This document shows, one piece after another, positions 34,510 to 45,953 of a DNA stretch of 54,877 nt; within the stretch, counting starts at the first letter, position 1; every line of letters begins with the position of its first letter. The notes beneath the pieces are model-generated. The model was not told the origin of the DNA. It did not search any database and worked only from the letters and a program-made list of their open reading frames with translations. A program made the position numbers and the translations under genes. Location: NCBI GenBank assembly GCA_002803225.1, contig NXFV01000418.1, forward strand, positions 1 to 54,877, read 5' to 3'. The stretch comes from Gamarada debralockiae (lineage: Eukaryota; Ascomycota; Leotiomycetes; Helotiales; Hyphodiscaceae).

Positions 34510-36337
34510 ATGGCGGAAGTATGCAAAGCACCAGATGGCAGCGATATGTGGACCTTTGGGCTGAACCCAAACGCCTACACCTTGTTAATACTTCTGCTTG
34601 TTGCTTCCACGCCTCTTACCATTATGCTTCTAGGCCCAAAGCTACTCTTCTCCGTTGGAAGCACTTTTGGCTATTACCTGAGGAAGAAGACTGCTGGACG
34701 CAGGGCACAGATATTAGAGCTGGTGGAAGCGGAGGAGAAGGAGTGTACGGAGGAAGGCGGAGAGCGGAGGGATAGTGATGAGTGGGAGAATGTGGAGGCC
34801 TATACGGTGGGGTCGGCAAACAATGGGGAGAAGGCGGATAAGGAGTGGGATGGTATTGTTGGATTCTTCCATCCTTTCTGGTGAGTCGCGCGGACCCTGT
34901 GGTATATTCTACTGCTAACTTATTGCAGCAACGCTGGCGGTGGTGGAGAGAGAGTCCTTTGGGCAGCTATACGAGCAACTCAGAAGCGCTGGCCAAATGC
35001 TAAATGTGTTGTCTATACTGGGGATCACGACGTTGGAAAGCACGATATCTTAGCTAGAGTCAAGGTTGGTATAGCTTTCTCGGCCACCTCTACTTGTGCT
35101 AATCATCTCTCCAACAGAACCGGTTCAATATTCACCTCCATCCTCCCACTATCAACTTCCTCTACCTCACGACCCGATCCTGGGTTCTCTCCTCCTCATG
35201 GCCGCATTTCACGCTCTTGGGACAGTCTATTGGCTCCCTCATACTCGCATGGGACGCCTTTTCCCTCCTGACGCCCGATATCTTCGTTGACACAATGGGC
35301 TATGCGTTTGCGCTGGGCTTCTCCAAGATTCTCTTTCAAGACGTCCCGACAGGCGCATATGTGCACTACCCCACCATCTCAACCGACATGCTCGAATCGC
35401 TTGACCCCGACTCCGCCACTGGAAACCAAGGCGTCAACGCTGGGACGGGAACGGGCGTGAAAGGACTCGGAAAGAAGGCATACTGGCACTTATTCGCTAT
35501 GTTTTACTCCTGGGTGGGAGCTTCGATCGATATTGTCATGACGAATTCGAACTGGACTCTGGACCATATCAGAGCCTTGTGGGGAGAGTGGAGACAAGAG
35601 TTGCAGAAAGCACGAGCTATTACCGTGTACCCCCCAGTCGCCGTCGAGGAGCTTGAAAAGGAGGTGGAGGTGTCGGAAGCGAGTGAAGCCAAGCGGGAGC
35701 CAGTCTTGCTCTACATCGCGCAATTCAGACCCGAGAAGAACCATCAACTGATCTTGACGGCCTTCGCAGAGTTCATGGCGACAAAGACACCTGCAACGAA
35801 AGGCGCGAAGCTCGTCTTGATTGGAAGTGTTCGTGATGACGGAGATTCGAAGCGTGTGTATGAGTTACGATTGTTGGCAAACGAACTTCAGATCAAGGAC
35901 AATGTTGAGTTCCATCTTGATGCCTCATGGCCGGAGATTCTTGACTGGCTGAGGCGAGCTAGTGTCGGTGTCAACGGCATGTGGAATGAGCATTTTGGTA
36001 TCGGTGTTGTCGAGTATCAAGCTGCTGGTCTCATCTCTGTTGTTCATAACAGTGGCGGGCCAAAGCGAGATATCGTTGTACCCATTGGCGGGGAGCCTAC
36101 AGGTACGCTTCCTCGTCCCCTCTCTTTGACTGTGCTAACCCCTTTCCAGGTTTCCATGCCACCACAGCCACCGAATTCGCAGAAGGCTTCGAGCAAGCCC
36201 TCGCTCTACCGGACAAGCTCGCAATGAGACGTCGCGCACGTGAATCGGCGAAGAGATTCACAGAAGAGGAGTTTGCCAAGGGTTGGATCTCACAGATGGA
36301 GAGGTTGGTTAGATTGCGTCAGTTAAAGTCGTCCTGA
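34510..36337 (+). CDS. ALG11: GDP-Man:Man3GlcNAc2-PP-dolichol alpha-1,2-mannosyltransferase
   Basis: Four exons (34510-34880, 34929-35064, 35118-36102, 36150-36337) with introns of 48, 53 and 47 nt give 559 aa. An N-terminal membrane anchor ([20 protein letters not shown]) precedes the GT-B fold. [19 protein letters not shown] is restored only by splicing, and [20 protein letters not shown] crosses the second splice. Landmarks are the donor-binding region [16 protein letters not shown] and the retaining-GT motif [16 protein letters not shown]. The end reads [20 protein letters not shown]. Alg11 adds the last two mannoses on the cytosolic face of the ER in N-glycan precursor synthesis. All exon junctions keep phase, so the gene looks functional. 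Confidence 0.95.
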
Positions 36338-37115
36338 ATACCCCCCATGTAGCAGAAGCAAGTTAGATTTATTTTGATACCATGCATGTTTAAGTGGCAT
36401 GCCTTCATTTTGCCTGAATATATCGAATGCTGTTTAACATTTTAAGGTGGAAGGTCTTTTAAGTCAGCGATGAACCTTCCTGGAGGAGGTATCCCTGTCG
36501 TGGATACATTTGTTGGGCTCCTGAACCCTCCATTAAAGACCAGACAGTGCCGGTGATGGGTGGTGGACCAGCCAATAAACTGGGGAATTTTCACTCTTCG
36601 CGACGGAGCCAACCGTGGGTACCTCCTCATGAAAACGCTACTTTAACAGCAAGCTTCAGTGAATAACTTTTCCCCACCTTGCCTAGCCTCGGGGGTATAA
36701 CGAGGTAAGGCTAATGAACACGGTAGAGCTAGGATAATGAAGGCTGACCTCTTTGATTGGCGGTATAGGAGAGGCTAGGCTCAGGAGAGCATAAGCAAGG
36801 GGAAACAGGGCTTAAAGAAATTGTAATTTCCGTGACTGACACGCAATCCTGAGTGATTAGGAAAGGATAAGCTGGGTTAGGATAAGGAAGGCAAGGAATG
36901 GAGCGGGGCAAAGTCATATGCTTGGCAAGCTTGCAGCCCCTACTGACATAGGACGCATAATATGAAATGCTCCGTTAGTGAATCTCGACCAGGCTCTCAT
37001 TCCTGCTCCATCTTTATCTTTATAATAAAGCCTTTCTCCTTCCCCCTTCTCGAAGTTGCTCATTTTCGTTCAACACCTATCTCCTGTTCCCGCAGTATGA
37101 GACATCTCCCTTGAC
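36338..37115. other. ALG11 3' region and gene-free sequence
   Basis: No gene is visible. The part around 36,690-36,900 is purine-rich, with several AGGCTA/GGATAA-like near-repeats. The original promoter of the P450 relic would lie at the right end. Confidence 0.4.
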
Positions 37116-38716
37116 ATGGAACTGCTCAAGCAAATACTCAGTGTCGTCCTACGGTCTTTCGTAGCTGTAAGAGGTCATGCTTCCCTCGGTCAGTAACACC
37201 ATTGACAGGCTTTAATATTCGATATATTCACTATATGTTACAATCTACAAGGTTACCATTCCCCCCTTGGCAAAGCTCCAGGCCCGAAACTATGGGCCGC
37301 TTTTCATTCCCTCGGTACTGGGAGATAAACCAAAGGGACAAGTTCTGCTAAATTGAAAGCGGTTCATGAAAAGTAGGAGGAATGCGTTCGCATTTCCCCA
37401 AGGTCTCTTTCTTTCAGCAGTGGTCAAGCAAGGCGTGGTACGTCAATCCTTCACCAGCCATTGAAATTCCGCCAAGCTAACACAACGGCAAGACATCTAT
37501 GGGCACAAGAAGTGTCGAAAGGAATTGGAGAAAGATGGCGAGATCTTCTTCGAGCTCCCAGTGTCCACTAGAATATTTGATCCAAATTCGAATTTTCTTA
37601 GTTTCTTGAGCTAAGGATGCTCTAGTTGCTGGTACCACACACGGTTTCACTCCTCAGCCACGCATTCTCCGACTCCGCACACTCCGGGAACAAGAACCCC
37701 TGATTCACAGCTACTGTGACCTGCTTATCACCCGGCTCTACGATCAAAGCACTGGCCCCCTCAAAGACCAAGTCGACATTGTAAACTCGCTTAATTGCAC
37801 CTCGTTTGATATTCTAGGTGACCTGGCGTTCGGGGAATCCCTCCATGCTTTGGAGAAGAGCGAAAACCATTACTTCGTGTCGACTGTGTTGGTAAGTCTT
37901 AAATTCGCTACTGTTATGAGACCCCTCAATGCGTATCTCCTCACTAGCATGCTTCTTCATGCTCTATTGTTGCTTCCTGGAATTGCAAACGTAAGGAAAG
38001 ATCTTGATCTGTATACGAAGAATACTGTCAACTGACGGCCTGGGAAAAAAAAAGGATCGAAAGGATTTTCTCAGGTGAGTAGATCCAATCTTTTTTCCTG
38101 CTACTACAATTTGCTGGAACGCATAGTTACGTTCTGCGTCACGACGACGAACGAGGAATGACAGTTGAGGAAACCTCCGCAAACGCCGCAATCCTCATTA
38201 TGGCCCGCAGCGAGACTACCGCAACGCTCCTCAGCGGCATCATTTTCCGACTTCTTAAAACCCGCCAATCCTCGAAAGCTCACTCAAGAAGTGCGCGAAG
38301 CTTTCCAAAGTGACTCAGAAATGACATTCTCTGCAGAGGCGAAGTTGACGTGCACCAGCTGAGTGCTTCCCATTCTGCACGCAACTTTAAGGATCTAGAG
38401 AATTCGTACCAGAGCGTTGGCTCGGCGGTGCGAGGTATGCAAACGATGATTGGTCCGCCGCACAGGCGTTTTCTGTTGGGCAATGTGGCTGTTTGGGGAA
38501 GGTTTGTGCTATCTTCCTATGAATAAGTGCCCCATGACCGACGAGGTCTAAAGACACTTGCTTACGCTGAAATGCGATCAGTTCTTGTGCGGCTACTCTG
38601 GAACTTTGACTTTGGAACTCTGCGGGGACTCGACGAATTGGAGTGAGCAGAAGATTTTCATTCTTTGGGATAAACGGCCACTTAATATCAGGCTGTCGGC
38701 GAGGAAGCGTTGACGA
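37116..38716 (+). pseudogene. Cytochrome P450 pseudogene
   Basis: P450 landmarks appear in the right order on the plus strand but in different frames with stops. They are the N-terminus MELLKQILSVVLRSF and the Pro-rich hinge KAPGPKLWAAFH (about 37,280). Then come REQEPLIHSYCDLLITRLYD with VDIVNSLNCTSFDILGDLAF, RKDFLSYVLRHDDERGMTVE and the I-helix AILIMARSETTATLLSG (about 38,190). Next is FVPERWLGGARYANDDW, then the heme loop FSVGQCGCLG (38,469-38,498) and AYAEMRSVLVRLLWNFD. Some gaps are probably original introns. Stops within exons, frame jumps near 38,260 and 38,500, and loss of the K-helix ExxR region show it is dead. In the heme loop the usual Arg is Cys (TGT), fitting a C-to-T change. 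The closest style is the benzoate-hydroxylase/isotrichodermin-type P450s of secondary metabolism. Confidence 0.88.
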
Positions 38717-40178
38717 TACCATTCCTTGGACAGAGGCTGGAGATTGAAAACCTGTCGACAAGATGGAAAAAGCTTCGAGAGGATGACTTGGTATGCCGTG
38801 TGTAGGTGTGGAAGGTTGGAACCTTAGGGTTCGAAAGCGATCTGACGAATTTGTGTTACTTTCATTGAGAAGCTATAACTAGCGCAATCAATGTCCCCAA
38901 AGAGCCGCAATCAAATCAGTCCGCTTGCGACCAGTCTCAGTTGGCAGGAATGATACCCATCCGTTGGTAACTGACGAATTTCGACTTGATTGACTGGATA
39001 CTCTGAATTTGCAAGCTCTAGCGCCATGGCTTGGCCAATAAATCATGAATACTTGAATGAGAGCCGGAAGATTGAGATCAGATTTAAGAAATCCTGAAAT
39101 TGTGAAGCAGAAATCGTGAAGCGTGATAATATACATACAGACGTGAGGTTGCTCGCCAGGATCAGTCATCTGATTCAGGGGTAGGACGCTCGCTGTGAGG
39201 TAAATTCGCTACTGACAACCCTCCTCAATGTTTTGTTGCGCGTCGCATCTCAACTCTTAGAAAAGCTCCCTTAGGATATCGAACTCTCTTTCTCATTGCA
39301 TATAACCTAGGAGAGGTGGGCTTGGCTTCGTTATAATCTGATTAACCGACTGAATTGAGCTTCCGAGATTCCAACTCATTGCAAGAGACTGAACTTCTAA
39401 GATTCTCAATCTAAGACTGAGACTGGGATTTTACGACGAGAAATCTCTAAATCTCTGCTCGTTCAGAAATCACCTGATAATAGGGGACACGTTTTATTGT
39501 AAGAGATCAAATGAGGGGAACATGGTAGATTCGATTCCCCACAAAGCTCCTGCCCGACCTGCGCTGAACTTTTATTACACGTCTCATCTCAATCTCAGAA
39601 ACATTTTCTTAGAAAAGTACTCTTCTTAAAATTCTCAACGGATTTTCAAGTTCTCAACTCCTGACTTGCCCTGAATTATCTCTAAAGCTAGAAAGCGGTT
39701 TTTTTTTTGGTTTTTTTTTATTTTAATAAAAAAAAAACTCTTAACAGCTAAAAGATTAATTGAGAATTCTGGGCAAGAGAAATACTGAGATTCTTAGATT
39801 CTGAGATTGTTAAACTGAGACTGAAATGTGATCTGCGACAAAATATTGACGGGGGTTTCTATTTTCTGTCAACGTTCATGTAGGTGGAACTTCACTTGAG
39901 ACCTTCGTGTCTAGTGGAGGAGGACTCAAAGAGCAGTTGAGAGATACTTGAAGCCTCTCCGATTTTTATTGCATCGTACAATGTCAGGGAGGTCCTTTGT
40001 GGATACTGGGGTTTTGAGAGAAGTTCTTGAAGCAGACACTGTCATCTGGACTGATTGAAAGGACCGAAGACTACCCATCCCATCCACGTTGAGTAGGACT
40101 ACCAAACCAGCTCTTGTCTTAGTATTTCGGCTCTCACTAGCACTAAGAGGAAAGATTTGAAGTGGAGTTCATAGATAT
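38717..40178. other. AT-rich gene-free stretch with homopolymer runs
   Basis: No gene is recognised. It holds T-rich and A-rich runs at 39,700-39,740 (T9-GG-T9, then A9). A weak inverted pair flanks them: ACTTGCCCTGAATT near 39,662 and AGAATTCTGGGCAAG near 39,763. Two similar blocks ATCTCAAYTCT...TTAGAAAAG lie near 39,247 and 39,588. This looks like eroded repeat sequence. The 3' end of the lipoate ligase gene is at the right border. Confidence 0.4.
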
Positions 40179-41472
40179 TTAATATTCTTTTGGCTTGCCC
40201 TCGGCTGGGACTCCAAGCATGATACTCATCCAGCCCGCAGCTCCCGTCACTTCTGCTCCAGGGCCAAGAACATCTTGCCAGTCATGAATCTCATGCAGGG
40301 TTCTGTTCAATAAACTTTCGTTGGTTTGCCTCTCTTGCTCGGCTGACATGCCACCACCAAACTTGAGCTCTGCCTCGGTGATCTTCCCATGCCGGATTGT
40401 GAGATCTGCGCTGAACTGTCAATACTGTCAGTACTTGCGTCCTAAAGTAGGCCCTGTTCGTAGACCTTACATTTGTTGGTACGTCGGGTAGATCCTCCCA
40501 TGCCCCCTTTCGGGTATCTTTGGAAGGGTCGTATTCGTTATGGGTCGACAATGTGAACTGCGGTGTCTGTGAATATATCCATTCAGGAGACTTTTCAAAT
40601 CAATTTTTGCTCTGCTCTATCCTTCTGGAAGCACATACCTTCAACTCCTCAACTCCTTTCACAATCTCGGGAACATCACTCACATTCCCATTTAAGACCA
40701 TCGGTTCCCCGGCTTTGTAGAGCTTATCAAACTCCGCGACAACGGCGTCTTCAAAAAGATTTTTATACACTTCGACATTTGCAACGGGTGAGCTGACACT
40801 ATCAACACCACGAGCCTTGATATATCGCTTTGACGGCGACCAAAGTATCTTCGAGATGGTATTTAGATTGTCAGACGACAGGAGACACGTCCCGTGGTGA
40901 AGGGATCTCAACCGCGTAAGCTTATAGGCTGATCCTGAGACTTTCAATGGCCTAGGATCTTGGTGACCAGTGCCAATCCTGTCCATCACAATATCATGGC
41001 GTTCGTTCACCCGCGCTCTGTCCACCCCCAGCTTATGCAAAGCCCGCACAACCATCTCTGCATGTTTATCCCGATTGAAATCTGGCGTCGGACATATAAC
41101 ACAGTAATTAACGTTCCCTTCATCGTGGAAGACTGTTCCTCCTCCAGACCGTCGGCGGACTAGCAGAGTATCGTACTCATGTTTGAGGGAGGGAATGTGG
41201 GTTTCAACCCAAGGGTTCTGGTTTCGTCCGATGATGACGGATTTTCGATTCGTATATAGGAAAAGAAGTGTCGAGTCGGAAGGAGCTTTTTGCAGCAGAT
41301 AATGCTCGATTGACAGGTTGAGGTAGGGGTCGAGGCTACGGGATATGTAGATTTGGGATTTATTCGAGGGATTGGTTGCTGCTTGTACGAAATCGGAATA
41401 TCGACGGACTTGAGGAGTGATGAAGCTGCAACGAGCTCTCAGCAACGTATTTAGACCCCTTGAAGGAGCCAT
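40179..41472 (-). CDS. AIM22: Lipoate-protein ligase (Aim22/LplA family), mitochondrial
   Basis: Three exons (40639-41472, 40471-40590, 40179-40415) with introns of 48 and 55 nt give 396 aa. The ATG at 41472 was chosen because it begins a Arg-rich, mitochondrial-targeting-like N-terminus (MAPSRGLNTLLRARCSF). In-frame sequence further upstream overlaps the neighbouring promoter. Family landmarks: LNLSIEHYLLQKAP, VIIGRNQNPWVE, the lipoyl/ATP-binding RRRSGGGTVFHDEGNVNYCV and KVSGSAYKLTRLRSLHHGTC. The C-terminal exons carry the accessory domain (SPEWIYSQTPQFTL, IRHGKITEAEL). It should attach or transfer lipoate to mitochondrial dehydrogenase E2 and glycine-cleavage H proteins. It is divergent from chorismate synthase. 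Confidence 0.93.
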
Positions 41473-41665
41473 AGATGCTGTCGTCGACGATAATGAGGTC
41501 GAAGTGGGCGATTCCAAGTCGAGTTCCCGAAGCCTCGTGCGCCTCGTTCTCGTCCAAATTTTAATGGTCCGAGCTCGCTCCAATTTGATGAAAGAGTCAT
41601 CAGGCTGAACAAAATTTCTTGAACAAACATATATTCCTCCTTCACCACGATACGAAACATTCGAA
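41473..41665. promoter_or_regulatory. Shared divergent promoter, lipoate ligase/chorismate synthase
   Basis: The two start codons are 193 bp apart, so both promoters must lie in this interval or overlap the first exons. No TATA box stands out. Confidence 0.5.
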
Positions 41666-43077
41666 ATGTCTACGTTCGGAGAGTACTTCAGAGTCACCAC
41701 GTAAGTTCAAACCCAATTGGTTCCTCAATGCCATCATAAACTAATCATCTGTCGCAGCTATGGCGAGTCACATTGTCGCTCGGTGGGATGTATCGTCGAT
41801 GGAGTCCCCCCAGGAATGGAACTCACAGAGGCAGATATCCAGCCGCAGTTGACGAGAAGAAGACCCGGACAGAGCGCGTTGGCTACCCCCAGAGACGAGA
41901 AAGATCGAGTGGAGATTCAATCCGGCACAGAATTCGGCGTCACACTGGGCACTCCAATCGCAATGCTTGTGAAGAACGAGGATCAGAGACCAAAGGACTA
42001 TGGCAATTCGACAATGGACCTCTACCCCCGACCGAGTCATGCGGATTGGACATACTTGGAGAAATATGGTGTCAAGGCGAGCAGCGGAGGTGGGAGAAGT
42101 AGTGCACGGGAGACAATTGGACGCGTCGCTGCTGGGGCTATCGCAGAGAAATACTTGAAGCTTGCACATGGTATTGAGATCGTGGCCTTTGTTTCGTCAG
42201 TCGGCGCGATTCATATGTTTCCTCCTGCCCCGACACATCCTACGCCCTCGACGAATCCCGCCTTCCTCTCCCTTATCGAGACAATCACACGAGAAAAGGT
42301 CGACGAGTTCGTTCCAGTTAGATGTCCAGATGCAGAATCATCCGAGAAGATGGCAGAATACATTGCAGGTTTCCGGGATCGAAAAGACAGCATTGGGGGT
42401 CAAGTCACTTGTGTGATCAGAAACGTTCCGAGCGGTTTGGGAGAGCCAGTTTTTCAAAAGATGGAGGCAATGCTTGCTCACGCCATGCTGAGCATTCCTG
42501 CTACGAAGGGATTTGAGATTGGTTCTGGATTCGGAGGTTGCGAGATTCCTGGCTCGATACACAATGATCCTTTCATCCTGGCTCCTGAAGTGCCGCCGAT
42601 GGAGACTGGAGCGTCGAAGAACGGAATTCCTAGACCGAAACTCACGACGAGGACGAACAACTCTGGTGAAAAAAACCACATTCTACCTTATTAGGCAATA
42701 CTGACTCCGAGATTTTGACAGGTGGCATTCAGGGAGGAATTACAAATGGTGCCCCTATCTACTTCGCAGTTGCTTTCAAGCCTCCTGCGACGATTGGCCA
42801 GGCTCAGCAGACTGCTACATACAGTGGAGAGGAGAACGGAATCCTTGAAGCAAAGGGAAGGCATGATCCATGTGTGGTGCCCAGAGCTGTTCCGATCGTC
42901 GAAGCTATGGCTGCGCTAGTCATTGTTGATGCTTTGATAGCTCAACAAGCACGGCAGACTGCGAGAAGCCTACTTCCCCCTTTCAAGCAAACGATTCCTG
43001 CGAGAAAGACGATGGTTGACGGAGACGATGCCGCTGCGAAGCAGGCTGCTGGGGTTAATGGTGTTAAATCTGGATAG
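41666..43077 (+). CDS. ARO2: Chorismate synthase
   Basis: Three exons (41666-41700, 41758-42665, 42722-43077) give 432 aa. The first exon is only 35 bp ([12 protein letters not shown]) and is needed for the canonical N-terminus. The second intron starts with a weak GTGAAA donor but restores [18 protein letters not shown] in phase. The three chorismate-synthase signatures are present: [38 protein letters not shown] and [20 protein letters not shown]. The enzyme converts EPSP to chorismate at the end of the shikimate pathway using reduced FMN. Fungal forms are bifunctional with their own flavin reductase activity. The length is slightly above the yeast protein because of a short C-terminal extension. 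Confidence 0.97.
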
Positions 43078-43572
43078 ATAAAATCAATCAATTACGCTTT
43101 AGATTTCAACTTCTTGACATTTATAGTGGGATGTGTTGGAGATTTATCTGAATTGGCAGGAGTTCCCATGCCTAATCCTCGAGTTGCTGAGATTTGGGCT
43201 CAACGCAAGTGCGAGCTGTGCGATTCAATAAATCTGAATCTGCAGAGACTTGCCGAAGCCTTGACTTATCTATTATCTAGTTACATATAATAGGATAGCC
43301 GTCAACTGTCAATTCTATGTTGTGTCTTTTGAGGTTGTAGAACATCAGCGCCTATATATGTTTTCCCCGAACTGGCGAATGAAGACACATGCATTTGAGG
43401 TTCCGTACATTTATTCAGGGAGCGGATACAAGAACTATTTGCAACCCTCTGTCTGATAGGATAAGCTGAACCCGACGACTCGGAACCTAATTCGAAGACT
43501 TAGATTGGATTGCCACAGCCGTCCTTGCAAGGTCCGATCTAGCTGTTTTCGTCTCGGAGATATTTCCCAAGT
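43078..43572. other. Intergenic, nothing recognised
   Basis: It holds the 3' region of chorismate synthase and the old promoter side of the FAD oxidoreductase relic. No repeat or RNA gene is seen. Confidence 0.45.
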
Positions 43573-45727
43573 TTGCCCCAATGTTCAATATCTTCACCCA
43601 GAGCTCTCGCACATTCCGTCGGATCTCGTCTCAGATTCCCTTCTGCTCGTCTCGAATATGACATTTCCTATTTTACCGTGCTGATGTGTTTCTTTACCCC
43701 GAATATTACACACGCCAACTACGACAATGTCAAATTGCCGTGTGTCCATTCCCTCTCCTCTGAAGAGCTTCGGCTAATACGAACCAAGTGCAACTTTCTG
43801 AACCAAATTCTCCATGGAAAAGTTTCATATCCCAATACCACTGTCTATATAGGGGAATCATAATATTGGTCACTCCAACAGGCTTCAGTTCTTTCAACAT
43901 GCCGAGTATCGCCAAACCTCTGCCCAGAATATCTCAACCGCACTTCGGGCTCTAGAATCCATGCAGTGTTTGCTGGAGGCTGGAATATTGCTGGCGGTGT
44001 GACCATTGATCTCGTGAATCTGAATGAGATCATTGTATCACTGGACCAAACTCAGACCTTAGTTGGACCTGGGAATAGGTGGTCGGGCGTCTACTTGCAT
44101 CTAGATCCGCTAGGATTGTCCGTGATTGGAGGTCGTGTTGCGGATATTGGCGTTGGTGGGTTGACCTTGGGTGGAGAGATCTCATTCTTCTCAGGAAGGT
44201 ACGGACTGGCATGTGATAACGTTAATAATTACGAAGGAGGTCTGGACCATTCAAGATTGCCGATTGAAGTTGAAAGTTCGCAGATTGTATTCGCCGATGG
44301 AAGTATTCATGATGTCAATATGAATCCATTTGGCTCTGAGGGGAGGAGGAAGTAACTTCAGAATCGTCACTCGTTTGACCTGACCACTTTCCTTCAGGGT
44401 GAACTATGGGGAGGAGCAATCTACCGGATCTACGATAACGCTACACTCTTGCTTCAAGCTCTCCAAGACTTCCAACACCAACGCCTCAGAAGACCCTTAC
44501 GCCACCCTGATCTTGGCCTTTGCTTATGACCAAGCAGCTAGCATGTGGCTGGTGGTGAGCGAGATGGAATATGGGAAGCCAGTCGTCAACCCACCAATCT
44601 TGCAGAATTTTACGAATGTGCCTTCCATCGGAGGCACGATGAGAATCTCGAACCTCACGGGACTCACTCTTGAGCAGGAAGTATCGAACCCGACTGGATA
44701 TAGGTATGTAGTTCAATGGTATCTTTAAAAAATGTGAATATTTAACTGCCTTTAGGGAAACATACTAGACAGCGACGTTAAGAACAACGCAACTTTAATA
44801 GCCATGATCCAAGAGATCTTCGTGGAGGAGATCACAAATATCGTTGACGCCACCGGTCTTGGGCCAGCTTGCGTCTTCCAGCTCATCACAACGGACATCA
44901 TCTCACATTTCAGTAAAAATGGAGGAAATGCTCTGGGCATCACACCGGATGACGGGCATTGATTCGTAGACTAACTACTCCTTTATTTATCAAGAGCCTG
45001 CTGATTGGTTCTAGTTTTCAACACTGCCATCATGTGGGACAACACCTCAGACGACGCCAGAGTCCTGGCTGCCGCGAACAACACGATAACTAGAGCCATT
45101 GATGCCGCGAAGGCGATGGGGTTGGACTACCGGTACACCTACCAGAACTATGCTTCTCAGAACCAGGAAGTTTTTGAATCTTATGGGCCTGAGAATCATG
45201 TGCGGTTGCGTCAGATCAGTCAGAAGTATGACCCGTGGGGTGTGTTTACTAAATTGCAGCCGGGTTACAGTAGAACCTCGATATAAGAATCCTTTAGATA
45301 AGAATACCTCGACTATAAGAATTGATTCACGGTTCCCGTTGTTTTTAGGTGAGGTAAATAAGAATATCTTTATATAAGAATATTCTTAGAATATCGGGAT
45401 CCCAAACCTTAAGAGCCTCCTATTTTACCCTTGATATAAGAATATAAGCCTATAATTATAGTAGCTTAGACCCTAAAATCATAGTGGCTAATAATCAAAG
45501 GCTCTAATTTAATAATAAAAGGCTTAGAATTTAATTAATTGCCTAAAATTATAATATTTGAGCTGTTATAGTGTTAGAGCGCCTGTAATTACAGCGGCTG
45601 ATAGTCTATTGCCTCCCTTGATTTTAGGGTCTTGGCAACTTGATATAAGAATACCTCGCTGTATTCTTATGATTTCCGGGTCCCCATGGTATTCTTATAT
45701 CGAGGTTCTACTTTATTTCAAGGTTTG
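43573..45727 (+). pseudogene. BBE-type FAD-linked oxidoreductase pseudogene, interrupted by a MITE
   Basis: The blocks of a fungal berberine-bridge-enzyme-like oxidase are all recognisable on the plus strand. In order: HGKVSYPNTTVYIGES then TAA, YWSLQQASVLSTCRVSPN, AGGWNIAGGVTIDLVNLNEI, GPGNRW, LSVIGGRVADIGVGGLTLGG, ISFFSGRYGLACDNVNNYE, LALRGGGSNFRIVTR in another frame, and EYGKPVVNPPILQNFTNVPS. After an intron-like GTATGT...TTTAG, RETY runs into TAG where the family has Trp. Then come VDATGLGPACVFQLITTDII, NTAIMWDNTSDDARVL and KYDPWGVFTKLQPGY. There are several one-base shifts, a TGG-to-TAG change and a deletion near the FAD-attachment His (AVKSGGH block missing). A 446-bp transposable element sits inside the last codons. 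These oxidases are usually secreted and often belong to secondary-metabolite clusters. Confidence 0.9.
45268..45713. mobile_element. pogo/Tigger (Fot1-like) MITE, 446 bp
   Basis: The left end CAGTAGAACCTCGATATAAG is matched inverted at the right end (CTTATATCGAGGTTCTACTT). It is flanked by a TA duplication (45,266-45,267 and 45,714-45,715). A second, inner inverted set (ATAAGAATACCTCG) repeats the same words. The interior is AT-rich with no transposase frame. The CAGTRGAACCTCG-type ends and TA target are those of pogo/Tigger/Fot1-class Tc1-mariner elements. It must have been mobilised in trans. Confidence 0.9.
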
Positions 45728-45953
45728 ATTCAAACGGGATGATGGTTTTGCAAAGATGGAGAGTGAACTTCCAGAGGATGGGAGTCGTAGAAAAGAGCAG
45801 AGTTGAAGGCAGCTATCATTACTCGGGCGATTGGGAAACTCGTTGCTGGCATCTTCATAAGTCACATCTCGTATGGTGGAGATGGATATTAAAAAAGGCA
45901 TATTTAATTGTGCATAATGTCATCGTGTCCTTGGATATCCCGTCACTACTATT

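Noticed and set aside
39528..39538. GATTCGATTCC, similar to a tRNA/SINE B box
   Set aside because: No A box at the right distance and no cloverleaf can be formed; probably chance.
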